Notes: generated by a model from the letters alone, not told the origin. A DNA stretch of 6,854 bases from SAR202 cluster bacterium (GCA_030740335.1 JASLXL010000112.1:1-6854), one strand, 5' to 3'. Shown: positions 1 through 5,928, numbered from the stretch's first letter. Translations and numbers: made by a program.

Positions 1-771
1 CAGCGGTCTGCCGACATCGACATGGGTACCGGGGAACCGGTAGGCATACACCCCACCTGGGATCATCGAAGCTAGTGCGTCGGTGATCTGGACCTCACCA
101 CCGGCCCCGGGTTGCGTCTGTCGGATCGCCTCGAAGATATCTGCGTCGAGGACGTAGCGTCCTATGATCGCAAGGTTGGAGGGAGCCTTGTCGAGGGGCG
201 GCTTCTCCACCATCCCAGAGATTGTATAGACGAGATCTGCGATCTCCGCGGCATCTACTATTCCCAGGCTGGAGACCCGCTCATCCGGCACCTCTCGCAC
301 CGCAATGACCGGTCTACCGTGCTCGGCAAACAGTGTAACCATCGCTCCGGTGGTGCCCTCCTCACTCCAGATTACATCGTCAGGAAGCAGCACCGCGAAG
401 GGCTCCTCGCGAATGGCGTCAGCAGCGCTCAGGATGGCGTCTCCGAGGCCGAGTTGGCGTTTCTGCTCGACGCAACTGAACTGTGCCAATTTTGGAATGG
501 CGAGCATTCGCTCCAGTAATTTGGTATCACCCTTAGCCTCTATGCCCCTTTCGAGTTCAGGCAAATGCTCGAAGTAGGCGCGAACAGCGTCCTGGCCCTT
601 TGAGACGACGAAAATAATGTGTTCGATGCCGGCCTCGACCGCCTCCAAGACTGCAAGATGGACTACGGGTGTGTCCAGCACGGGAAGCATCGGCTTGGGT
701 ACGGAGCGGGACGCGGGGAGCATCCGCGTGCCGAACCCGGCTACTGGAATGACTGATGTGCGGACCTTCAT
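1..771 (-). CDS. galU: UTP-glucose-1-phosphate uridylyltransferase, C-terminus cut by window edge
   Basis: Cytoplasmic nucleotidyltransferase making UDP-glucose and pyrophosphate from UTP and glucose-1-phosphate, a precursor for surface polysaccharides and glycolipids. The frame is open for 257 codons from ATG at 769-771 to the window edge. Residues 11-30 carry the nucleotide-binding signature AGFGTRMLP followed by PKPMLP. Further GalU landmarks are QKRQLGLGDAI (103-113), the metal-binding LLPDDV (128-133), VEKP (188-191) with K190 in the sugar-phosphate site, APSNLAIIGRYVL (196-208) and PGAGGEVQITDAL a little further on. Family members have about 290 residues, so roughly the last 30-40 are missing. 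An AGGA lies about 8 bases before the ATG, supporting this start. It is downstream of the MFS gene on the same strand, with a 92-base gap. GalU is preferred over RfbA or GlmU-type relatives because of the EKP and APSNLAIIGRY blocks. The assignment is confident; the organism-level role is inferred. Confidence 0.95.
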   Translation of the reverse strand, partial: MKVRTSVIPVAGFGTRMLPASRSVPKPMLPVLDTPVVHLAVLEAVEAGIEHIIFVVSKGQDAVRAYFEHLPELERGIEAKGDTKLLERMLAIPKLAQFSCVEQKRQLGLGDAILSAADAIREEPFAVLLPDDVIWSEEGTTGAMVTLFAEHGRPVIAVREVPDERVSSLGIVDAAEIADLVYTISGMVEKPPLDKAPSNLAIIGRYVLDADIFEAIRQTQPGAGGEVQITDALASMIPGGVYAYRFPGTHVDVGRPL

Positions 772-863
772 AAGAGTTCCTCGGTCAATAGAAAGAGCAT
801 CGGTGCCTAGTGGCTCCGCCCCCTGGGAGTGCACCACCCTCAGCCCCACTCAGCGCGCAGCGC

Positions 864-2129
864 CTAGGCCGGGGCCGTTTGGCCGGTGCGATATACGTTT
901 CGCATGATGGGCTGGCCAATCGCAAGACTCAGCACGATTACAACGAATAGCGCCCCGGTGGTGATCAGTACCGGTGGCGCAGTGAATATGTCTGCCATGA
1001 AGCCGTAGCCGAGATTGGCGAATGCCATGATACCCCCGGCATGGAGAACATACAGGCTGGATATTCGAGCCCGTAGACGGTCGGGCGCCATCACTTGGAC
1101 ATAGGTGTTGGTCAATGCCATGAATGTGGCCTGGGACGCACCCATCGTTGCTGCGAAGATCAACGCGATCGGTATGGAGCCTGATACGGCCAGTAGAATT
1201 GGTGTAATGCCACTGGCGACCCCGGTGTAGAGAAGGAACTGTCCCTTGCGCTTCTCACTACGCACTCCTGCCAGCGCAGCCATTCCGACGAGGGAACCCG
1301 CCCCGTATCCCATCATCAGCAGGTTGAATATCGACGGATCATCGGTTCCAAGGCTATCCCGGGAAAAGCTCGGCATGATGGACTCGAAGGACATGACCAG
1401 TGCGCAGTGGAAGGCTACCATCAGCACGAACAGGGCCAAGGCCTGGTGACTGTAGATAAATACCAAGCTGTCCACGAGGCTACGGACGATGCCGTGATCC
1501 GGCTGTGTCTCCCCGCTCGACGCGGTCCGGACACCGGCGATTGCAACGGCGGCGAGTACCTGGAACGTGACGCTCAGCACCAGAACGGCGTTTATGCCTA
1601 GATGGTCGAAGGTCAGCAGCGGCGCGGCTACGATCAGTCCGAAAAACCGGGCCCCGTGACGTGATGCGCCCTGCAGAATGAGCGCGTTGAGGAGGTCCTC
1701 TTTTGGCACCTGGTTTGGTATGAGGGCGGACAGTGCAGGTTCTTGGATGGAGCGGGCGATGCCACCGACGAGCGCCAACACGGCTACGTGCCAGAGTTGC
1801 AATGTGCCGGTGATTGAGATGGCGGCGAGGGCCGCGGTCACCGCCCCGTTGAAGATAAATGAGATGATCACGACTCGCCGACGATCGAACATGTCGCCGA
1901 GGAGGCCGCCGATGGGCGACACGAATAGGAAGGGGATCATTGCCGCGAAGGTTACGATGCCCACCCAGCCGGAGCCGGATGACCGCTCGAACACGATCCA
2001 CGAACTGGCGACCATGGTGGTCCACATCGCCGCGCTAGAGGCCATGCTCGCGAGCCAGGTGAAACGGAACTCTCGGTGGCGTAATGCGGCGAATTGCGGG
2101 AGGCTGCTGAGCCCGTTGGTGCTCAACAC
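864..2129 (-). CDS. MFS transporter, exporter-like (MFS_3/EntS-like)
   Basis: Predicted inner-membrane proton-coupled transporter of 421 residues, the usual length for a 12-helix major facilitator protein. The N-terminus (FAALRHREFRFTWLASM, 13-29) matches the typical opening of EntS/DHA3-type exporters. The loop after helix 2 holds motif A as GGLLGDMFDRRR (74-85), with the conserved Asp at 79 and a basic cluster. A hydrophilic linker near residues 205-220 divides two six-helix halves, and the chain ends with a short polar tail. The start is a GTG at 2127-2129, because an in-frame TAA lies about 24 bases upstream and the N-terminal block must be included; no good Shine-Dalgarno sequence precedes it. 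The gene lies 75 bases after the YbaK-type gene and 92 before galU. Its substrate cannot be read from sequence; the subgroup includes drug, macrolide and siderophore exporters. The family is certain, the function is not. Confidence 0.93.
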   Translation of the reverse strand: MLSTNGLSSLPQFAALRHREFRFTWLASMASSAAMWTTMVASSWIVFERSSGSGWVGIVTFAAMIPFLFVSPIGGLLGDMFDRRRVVIISFIFNGAVTAALAAISITGTLQLWHVAVLALVGGIARSIQEPALSALIPNQVPKEDLLNALILQGASRHGARFFGLIVAAPLLTFDHLGINAVLVLSVTFQVLAAVAIAGVRTASSGETQPDHGIVRSLVDSLVFIYSHQALALFVLMVAFHCALVMSFESIMPSFSRDSLGTDDPSIFNLLMMGYGAGSLVGMAALAGVRSEKRKGQFLLYTGVASGITPILLAVSGSIPIALIFAATMGASQATFMALTNTYVQVMAPDRLRARISSLYVLHAGGIMAFANLGYGFMADIFTAPPVLITTGALFVVIVLSLAIGQPIMRNVYRTGQTAPA

Positions 2130-2141
2130 AATGCGCCGTGG

Positions 2142-2197
2142 GTCTGTGGTGTGTTAGTCGCTGAGTTCAAGGTGAAGCCCATTGTAGCACCACAGAC
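2142..2197. repeat. 10-bp inverted repeat upstream of the MFS gene
   Basis: GTCTGTGGTG (2142-2151) is the exact reverse complement of CACCACAGAC (2188-2197), with 36 bases between. It fills most of the gap between the YbaK-type gene and the MFS gene. One arm overlaps the candidate -10 and the other sits just upstream of the GTG start. It may act as a paired operator or, in a read-through transcript, as a hairpin. A 9-base direct repeat TGAGTTCAA (2162-2170, 2208-2216) is also present. Confidence 0.6.
2181..2189 (-). promoter_or_regulatory. Candidate extended -10 promoter for the MFS gene
   Basis: The minus strand reads TGCTACAAT, an extended -10 with TACAAT 5 of 6 to consensus. The hexamer 17 bases upstream (CATAGG) is a poor -35. 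Transcription would start near 2174 and give a leader of about 45 bases. The motif directly abuts the inverted-repeat arm at 2188-2197. Confidence 0.35.
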
Positions 2198-2204
2198 AGG
2201 CACC

Positions 2205-2705
2205 CTATGAGTTCAACTTGGAGAGTCCCGATATGATCTGTGTATTCGTGAGAACGTTGAACACCTGAGGCACAATCTTGACCTTCGAGGAGCGGCTCCC
2301 GGAGCCGAGTATAACGTAGTCAAGAGCCATCAGCTTGTCGTCGGCATAGATTGGTACGTTGTGAGGCAGCGCAAAGGGTGTTACGCCGCCGATCATCATG
2401 CCTGTGATCTCCACGGTCTGCTCGGGTGAAGCGAATGATGCTTTAGGTACACCCATGAGCTTGCGCACGGTCTTGTTGACATCGAGCCGGGAGGTTCCCT
2501 TGACGATACATGTGGCGAACTGCACGGGTTCGCGTTTGGAGGCCACGACGATAGCGTTGCCACAATTGTCTACGGGGTATCCGTACTTCTCGCAGAATGC
2601 GGCCGTATCGGCAAAATCCGGATCGCACTCGATGATTTCGTATTCGACTCCGATGGCATCGAGGACTGTCACGACCTGGGTTGTGATATCAGCGTCAGTC
2701 TCCAC
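2205..2705 (-). CDS. YbaK/EbsC-type aminoacyl-tRNA deacylase
   Basis: Free-standing member of the YbaK/ProX/INS editing-domain superfamily, which hydrolyses mischarged aminoacyl-tRNAs such as Cys- or Ala-tRNA(Pro) in the cytoplasm. The protein has 166 residues, normal for single-domain members. Landmarks are DFADTAAFCEKYGYP (30-44), IVVASK (52-57) with K57 as the likely counterpart of the catalytic lysine of YbaK, a DVNKTVRKLMGV helix (75-86), and the substrate-pocket loop GMMIGGVTPFALP (102-114). The C-terminus KIVPQVFNVL also fits the family. The start is GTG at 2703-2705: AGGAG sits 5 bases upstream and an in-frame stop occurs shortly before. No convincing promoter was found in the short stretch separating it from the terminator of the RRM gene. 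Which tRNA or amino acid it edits cannot be decided from sequence. Confidence 0.92.
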   Translation of the reverse strand: METDADITTQVVTVLDAIGVEYEIIECDPDFADTAAFCEKYGYPVDNCGNAIVVASKREPVQFATCIVKGTSRLDVNKTVRKLMGVPKASFASPEQTVEITGMMIGGVTPFALPHNVPIYADDKLMALDYVILGSGSRSSKVKIVPQVFNVLTNTQIISGLSKLNS

Positions 2706-2792
2706 GCTAGCTCCTATTTAAGTTACCTTGCCGAGGTGCGATAAGTGCGTTGGTAGGGGCGTGAGTTGGCGGACGCAGTTGCCGATCCGTGT

Positions 2793-2827
2793 AAAAAGAA
2801 GAAGGCAGACTAATTGGTCTGCCTTCT
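2793..2827 (-). terminator. Rho-independent terminator of the RRM gene
   Basis: A perfect 11-bp stem (2800-2810 paired with 2817-2827, arms AGAAGGCAGAC and GTCTGCCTTCT) encloses a 6-base loop. Read on the minus strand it is followed by TCTTTTT (2793-2799). The reverse direction lacks a proper T-run, so it acts for leftward transcription. It begins 112 bases after the RRM stop codon and separates that unit from the YbaK-type gene. Confidence 0.9.
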
Positions 2828-2939
2828 CTACTTGCTGTCGCCCTTGCGAGGGACTGGCCGCTGGTCGCTTACCGCTAAAAGATGGCGTTGGAGACCAGTA
2901 CCTCACCGGGCTAATGTATCGGAAATAATACCATCGGAG
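2828..2939 (-). other. Long 3' untranslated region of the RRM gene
   Basis: These 112 bases separate the RRM stop codon from its terminator and contain no credible ORF. Self-complementary segments are visible: CTGGTC/GACCAG at 2861-2866 and 2893-2898, and CCCT/AGGG around 2841-2852. On the minus strand an ACTGG could pair alternatively with CCAGT in the same stretch. It does not match a tRNA, since there is no T-arm. It may be just a structured 3' end or could yield a small RNA; nothing in the sequence decides this. Confidence 0.4.
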
Positions 2940-3218
2940 CTAGCCGTCGCCACCACCACCACCACTGCGCTTGTCCTCTCGGGGCTTGGCTTCGTTGACC
3001 GTCAGGGGGCGGCCACTGAATTCCTTGCCATTGAGGGCCTCTATCGCGGCTTCGGCCTGGCTGTCGTCTGCCATCTCTACGAAACCAAAGCCCCTGGATC
3101 GGCCTGAAAACCTGTCCTGGATTACCCTGGCTGAGGATACCTCGCCAAATGGCGTGAATGTATTCTCTAGCTCTGTATCGTCTATCTCAAAAGGGAGATT
3201 GCCCACGTATATGTTCAT
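2940..3218 (-). CDS. Single-RRM RNA-binding protein with glycine tail
   Basis: A 92-residue RNA recognition motif protein, related to the small Rbp proteins of cyanobacteria and other bacteria that bind single-stranded RNA and are often cold-induced. RNP2 is IYVGNL (3-8) and RNP1 is RGFGFVEM (42-49). The RNA-stacking aromatics Y4, F44 and F46 are all present, and RNP1 ends in Met rather than an aromatic, as seen in bacterial members. The fold continues to about residue 78, followed by a charged linker and five glycines (86-90), a shortened version of the Gly-rich tail of eukaryotic relatives. The ATG at 3216-3218 has an excellent AAGGAG six bases upstream. The gene is flanked by a candidate promoter with a long leader and by a strong intrinsic terminator, suggesting independent transcription. 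RNA targets are unknown. Confidence 0.96.
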   Translation of the reverse strand: MNIYVGNLPFEIDDTELENTFTPFGEVSSARVIQDRFSGRSRGFGFVEMADDSQAEAAIEALNGKEFSGRPLTVNEAKPREDKRSGGGGGDG

Positions 3219-3235
3219 GCGGCGCTCCTTGTCAT
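3215..3235 (-). CDS. Six-codon upstream ORF overlapping the RRM gene start
   Basis: On the minus strand GAGGAG (3242-3247) is followed after exactly 6 bases by ATG (3233-3235), opening a reading frame for MTRSAA that stops with TGA at 3215-3217. The stop overlaps the RRM start codon as ATGA. The Shine-Dalgarno sequence of the RRM gene (AAGGAG, 3225-3230) lies inside this mini-ORF. These facts are read directly. A role in translational coupling or autoregulation is inferred; the mini-ORF could also be a chance arrangement or untranslated. Confidence 0.45.
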   Translation of the reverse strand: MTRSAA

Positions 3236-3335
3236 CAGATTCTCCTCGTCCATAGCAAGCATCGCACGCGTCTTTGATTCACAATCTCTAACGCTGGAAG
3301 CGGGACGTGACTGCAACTTGGCGGGAGTCAGATGA

Positions 3336-3344
3336 ATTGTATCA
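3336..3344 (-). promoter_or_regulatory. Candidate extended -10 promoter for the RRM gene
   Basis: The minus strand reads TGATACAAT, an extended -10 (TGN plus TACAAT, 5 of 6 to consensus). No good -35 is seen at 16-18 bases, which is tolerable for extended -10 promoters. Transcription would begin near 3329, giving a leader of about 110 bases. The element coincides with a 5-bp inverted repeat, ATTGT-3-ACAAT (3336-3348), that could be an operator. Inference from motif only. Confidence 0.4.
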
Positions 3345-3381
3345 CAATGACTGATATGCCCGCTGGATGGGCCTGAATTCG

Positions 3382-4446
3382 TCAAAGCCGGGGACCGCCC
3401 AGCGCTTCGGAAATCGGCTGGGCACGGCCCTCGGCATCCCCACCGGACCACCGGTAGGCGCGCGGGTATAGGCTGAGCGAACGGTCTTTCAGCGGAAGCT
3501 TGATAGGGACTGCGCCCAATCTGGCGGATTCCCGGGCTGCTATGGCAACTTCTAGCGCTTGTCGTAGATCGTGGCCAGAGACGGCAAGCTCACTTCCGGT
3601 CTCGATCGCGGCGATAAACGACCGTATGGAGCCGGTCAAATAGCCGAATTGGTTCCAGTCGTATGGAGCGTATTCGTGGTGGAGGCGCTTGCGGGTGCCG
3701 TCGTCCTCAAACCCACGGTACATCTCCGGGGGTCCCCAGTTCCATCGGACCAGGGAATCGGCGGTCCAGACATCTGCGCCCTGATATGGATTCGCCTCAC
3801 TGAACACGCTACACTCCACCCCCGAGGTCAAGAGAAAGCGTCCGTTAACGCGCAGGCCATTATCGTTGCTGCTGTCGAGGATCTCTTTCGGAGTGGCCCA
3901 TGCCATTACTGCCTCGACCTCCGCACCTGTGAGGAGTCTTAGCGCGGAGACGTGTTGGCAACCTCCCCCGGAAATCTCGCCGTTGCCCCATTGGTGGATA
4001 GCCGCCCCAATAATCTGACCAAACTCACCGGCCCGCAGTTTCCTAGCCGCTTCTTGGAGCTCGTTCATAGCACGCTGCAGGTTACCCCCCGCGAACACGA
4101 TTCCCCTGGATGCGCATATCTCGACCATCTCGTCGGCGTCCGACAGGACGGCGGCGATAGGTTTGTCGCAGGAAATGCCCTTCACACCGGCCTTTGCACA
4201 TGCTATAACCGCATCCTTATATAAGCGGCTGGGGGTTATGATTGCCGCGATGTCCGGTACGATATCGTTGAGAAGCGACGGCGCGTCCGGGTATAGCGCC
4301 TTTACGCCGAATCGTCGGCCGACCGCATCGCGGCGCTCTGGGTTGTGCTCCGCGATGGCGACGACTTCGGTGTCTGGGAAGGTTGTATAGGCTTCGGCGT
4401 ACTGCTGGCCCATTCTTCCGCATCCGATGATTGCAACTCTGTGCAT
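3382..4446 (-). CDS. Gfo/Idh/MocA family NAD(P)-dependent oxidoreductase
   Basis: A 354-residue cytoplasmic dehydrogenase of the family that oxidises sugars, polyols or nucleotide sugars. The N-terminal Rossmann domain begins with VAIIGCGRMG (4-13). E33 at the end of strand 2 (VVAIAE) suggests NAD(H). CDKPIA (93-98) replaces the common EKP and supplies the conserved K95. In the C-terminal domain the motif normally written G-[ST]-H-x-x-D-x-x-R reads GCQHVSALR (162-170), so the usual catalytic His and Asp positions appear as Gln and Ser, with a His one place off. The final part has LPLKDRSLSLYPRAYRW, followed by a tail of about 20 residues. ATG at 4444-4446 has GGAG six bases upstream. It is divergent from the membrane protein gene and lies upstream of the RRM gene without a visible terminator. 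Substrate unknown. Confidence 0.95.
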   Translation of the reverse strand: MHRVAIIGCGRMGQQYAEAYTTFPDTEVVAIAEHNPERRDAVGRRFGVKALYPDAPSLLNDIVPDIAAIITPSRLYKDAVIACAKAGVKGISCDKPIAAVLSDADEMVEICASRGIVFAGGNLQRAMNELQEAARKLRAGEFGQIIGAAIHQWGNGEISGGGCQHVSALRLLTGAEVEAVMAWATPKEILDSSNDNGLRVNGRFLLTSGVECSVFSEANPYQGADVWTADSLVRWNWGPPEMYRGFEDDGTRKRLHHEYAPYDWNQFGYLTGSIRSFIAAIETGSELAVSGHDLRQALEVAIAARESARLGAVPIKLPLKDRSLSLYPRAYRWSGGDAEGRAQPISEALGGPRL

Positions 4447-4509
4447 GAGGTTCTCCGTTGGGCGCTTTGGGCCTCGGCGGGGTATCCGCCCGAACGCCGA
4501 AGTGACGCC

Positions 4510-4515
4510 AGTATA
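4510..4515 (-). promoter_or_regulatory. Possible -10 box for the oxidoreductase gene
   Basis: The minus strand shows TATACT (5 of 6 to consensus) in the divergent intergenic region. The hexamer 17 bases upstream, TGGCGA, is a poor -35. A start near 4503 would give a leader of about 57 bases to the ATG at 4446. Weak motif-only evidence. Confidence 0.25.
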
Positions 4516-4559
4516 GGTGGAGCCGGTTACGATCGCCAGACTTCATCGTGCGTAGTACA

Positions 4560-4568
4560 TGGTAAAAT
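4560..4568 (+). promoter_or_regulatory. Candidate extended -10 promoter for the Trp-rich membrane protein
   Basis: TGGTAAAAT is an extended -10 (TGN plus TAAAAT, 5 of 6). The best -35 at 17 bases (ACTTCA, 4540-4545) is poor. Transcription would start near 4575, about 40 bases before the GTG start. It is well placed in the 168-base divergent region, but this is motif inference only. Confidence 0.4.
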
Positions 4569-4614
4569 AGCGTCGCCTTGTTTGGTGGGCGGGATTGATC
4601 GAAGGAGGGGCCGT

Positions 4615-5082
4615 GTGACCTGGTTGTGGCAAGTGGATGATTTTGACTTGAGACTGCGATTCGCTCGCGGCCATAGCCCCGTGGATTTTGTGACTCAACT
4701 TGTCAGATGGGTGGTCACTTCGGTCACTAGGATATTGTCGTTTGTACTGGCGCCCGCGGATGCCGTTCTCCGAATCACAGGCAAGATACTTGACCGGCTG
4801 GTGTTGGGCATGCTCGTGCTGCTGATTTTCACCGGCATATGGTTCTTCGTGTGGTGGCTACCGTTAATGGGGATGAGTCGACTCTGGTACTCCTATCCGT
4901 GGGCCCGCCCGATTTTAGCGTTGCCCGGTGTAATCCTTGCGATAACCGGGCACATCTACCTGATGCTCGTGCCGGACCCGAAGAAGGAACGGAAGTACTC
5001 GACGTTGGTAGGTGCGTGGCCGCTGAGCTGGCAGATCTACAACCCCCCTGACGCCTACTTTGAGACCGAGTCTCCGGTATAG
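4615..5082 (+). CDS. Unrecognised Trp-rich two-helix membrane protein
   Basis: I do not recognise this 155-residue protein. The start is GTG at 4615-4617: a perfect AAGGAGG (4602-4608) lies 6 bases upstream, whereas the open frame extends back over the divergent gene with no supporting signal. Two hydrophobic helices are clear, about residues 62-82 (LVLGMLVLLIFTGIWFFVWW) and 98-119 (PILALPGVILAITGHIYLML). Basic residues before the first (R53, K57, R61) and PDPKKERK after the second predict both termini in the cytoplasm, with a short external hairpin containing RLWYSYPW. Residues 20-55 look amphipathic. Ten tryptophans (3, 5, 32, 76, 80, 81, 91, 96, 135, 139) are unusually many. There is no signal peptide or enzymatic motif. 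It is the sole plus-strand gene and converges on the acyltransferase. Coding status is supported by the ribosome binding site, the helices and the stop placement. Confidence 0.8.
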   Translation: MTWLWQVDDFDLRLRFARGHSPVDFVTQLVRWVVTSVTRILSFVLAPADAVLRITGKILDRLVLGMLVLLIFTGIWFFVWWLPLMGMSRLWYSYPWARPILALPGVILAITGHIYLMLVPDPKKERKYSTLVGAWPLSWQIYNPPDAYFETESPV

Positions 5083-5090
5083 TCGGCTCG

Positions 5091-5822
5091 CTATTCTTTG
5101 ACGAAGGGCTCTGTCCAGTAGTCGGGCCAGATAGACGCCCCCGGATATTCGCCTTCTGGATGCCAGAAATCGCGGATCTGACGCGTTAGTTGACGGCTAT
5201 TGGGAATGTCCAAGTGATCAGGCAGCGGCGAGATGCGTCCAGGGACCCCCACCACGAAGCTACGAGGGGGCACGTCTCTGTTGACCACTGCCCCCGCCGC
5301 GATGAAACTGCGTTCACCGATGGTCACGTCGGGTAGAATTGTGCAGCCCCCGCCGATCATCACGTCGTCCTCCACCGTCGCGCCGCGAGGCTCCGGCGCC
5401 GGCTCTCTTCGACCCGGATAGCGGTCGTTCAGGAATTTGACACCTGGCCCCACGAAGATATTGTCGCCGAACCATGTGCGTGAGGGTATGTACACATGGG
5501 ACATGATCCGCACACCGGTTCCCATCCGCACTATGCCCTCTATGGTCGAGTGGTTGAGCAGCGTGCAGTAGTCGCCCATCTGGACCATAGCGCGGATGAC
5601 GGCGTAGTGAGTCGAGTGGAAGTGATCGCCGATGTGCACGTCGCCGTAGATGACCGTACCCTTCCGAAGAATGGCGTTCTTACCGATGCGGGCCGGCCCG
5701 CAATCCGGATGGTAGTGGTATCCGACCATCACATCGGGATCGATCAGGGCGCCCTCGCCGATAACGGCATTCGTAAATTGACTGGTCTCGCTCGATAGCT
5801 CCGCCTGCTTATTGTTACCCAT
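5091..5822 (-). CDS. Left-handed beta-helix (hexapeptide repeat) acyltransferase
   Basis: A 243-residue cytoplasmic O- or N-acyltransferase, probably using acetyl-CoA and acting as a trimer like its family. Hexapeptide repeats ([LIV]-G-x-x-x-x) run from about residue 20 (AVIGEGALIDPDVMVG) to about 180 (DVTIGERSFIAAGAVV). The core contains the insertion loop FLNDRYP (130-136), typical of the WbpD/WlbB nucleotide-sugar amine N-acetyltransferases, and ends with DVPPRSFVVGVPGR (183-196), the usual coil closure with the CoA contact region. Roughly 45 further residues form a Trp-containing C-terminal tail (FWHPEGEYPG, IWPDYW), longer than in simple sugar acetyltransferases. ATG at 5820-5822 has GGAGG six bases upstream. 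The UxuA-type gene lies upstream on the same strand. A nucleotide-sugar acceptor is suggested by similarity, but no aminotransferase partner is in the window, so the substrate is open. Confidence 0.93.
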   Translation of the reverse strand: MGNNKQAELSSETSQFTNAVIGEGALIDPDVMVGYHYHPDCGPARIGKNAILRKGTVIYGDVHIGDHFHSTHYAVIRAMVQMGDYCTLLNHSTIEGIVRMGTGVRIMSHVYIPSRTWFGDNIFVGPGVKFLNDRYPGRREPAPEPRGATVEDDVMIGGGCTILPDVTIGERSFIAAGAVVNRDVPPRSFVVGVPGRISPLPDHLDIPNSRQLTRQIRDFWHPEGEYPGASIWPDYWTEPFVKE

Positions 5823-5928
5823 GTTTTGCCTCCGTATCGCCAGCTCTTTCGTATGAAGAAAGAAGGTACATATTTATGAGGGGCACCCTCAAACTCCCGA
5901 CGAAGGGCTACGCCTAGCCGTACACCCC

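Noticed and set aside
112..577. Plus-strand open frames antisense to galU.
   Set aside because: The minus-strand frame encodes every GalU motif; the antisense translations show no family features and lack credible ribosome binding sites.
2179..2190. GTGCTACAATGG on the minus strand, identical to a conserved 16S rRNA stretch.
   Set aside because: Only 12 bases match and the flanks are unlike 16S; it is intergenic and better read as part of a -10 element.
2829..2939. Possible tRNA or SRP-like RNA in the gap after the RRM gene.
   Set aside because: No T-arm, acceptor stem or CCA-compatible fold on either strand; only short helices.
4217..4546. Minus-strand open frame of 109 residues overlapping the oxidoreductase start in another frame.
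   Set aside because: Arg/His-rich composition typical of an out-of-frame reading and no ribosome binding site; the overlapping gene explains the region.
4345..4614. In-frame upstream extension of the membrane protein, giving a 245-residue ORF from ATG 4345.
   Set aside because: It would overlap the oxidoreductase start and the divergent promoter region, the extra 90 residues look non-coding, and a perfect Shine-Dalgarno marks the GTG at 4615.
3382..5822. Assigning the oxidoreductase and acyltransferase as a WbpB/WbpD pair for diacetamido-uronic acid synthesis.
   Set aside because: The acyltransferase fits WbpD only in the NDRYP region, the oxidoreductase does not resemble WbpB beyond the family fold, and no WbpA or WbpE is present.
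5871..5921. Small hairpins TGAGGG-TGC-CCCTCA and GGCTA-GGCG-TAGCC upstream of the acyltransferase gene.
   Set aside because: Short stems without a T-run or known riboswitch signature; compatible with chance.
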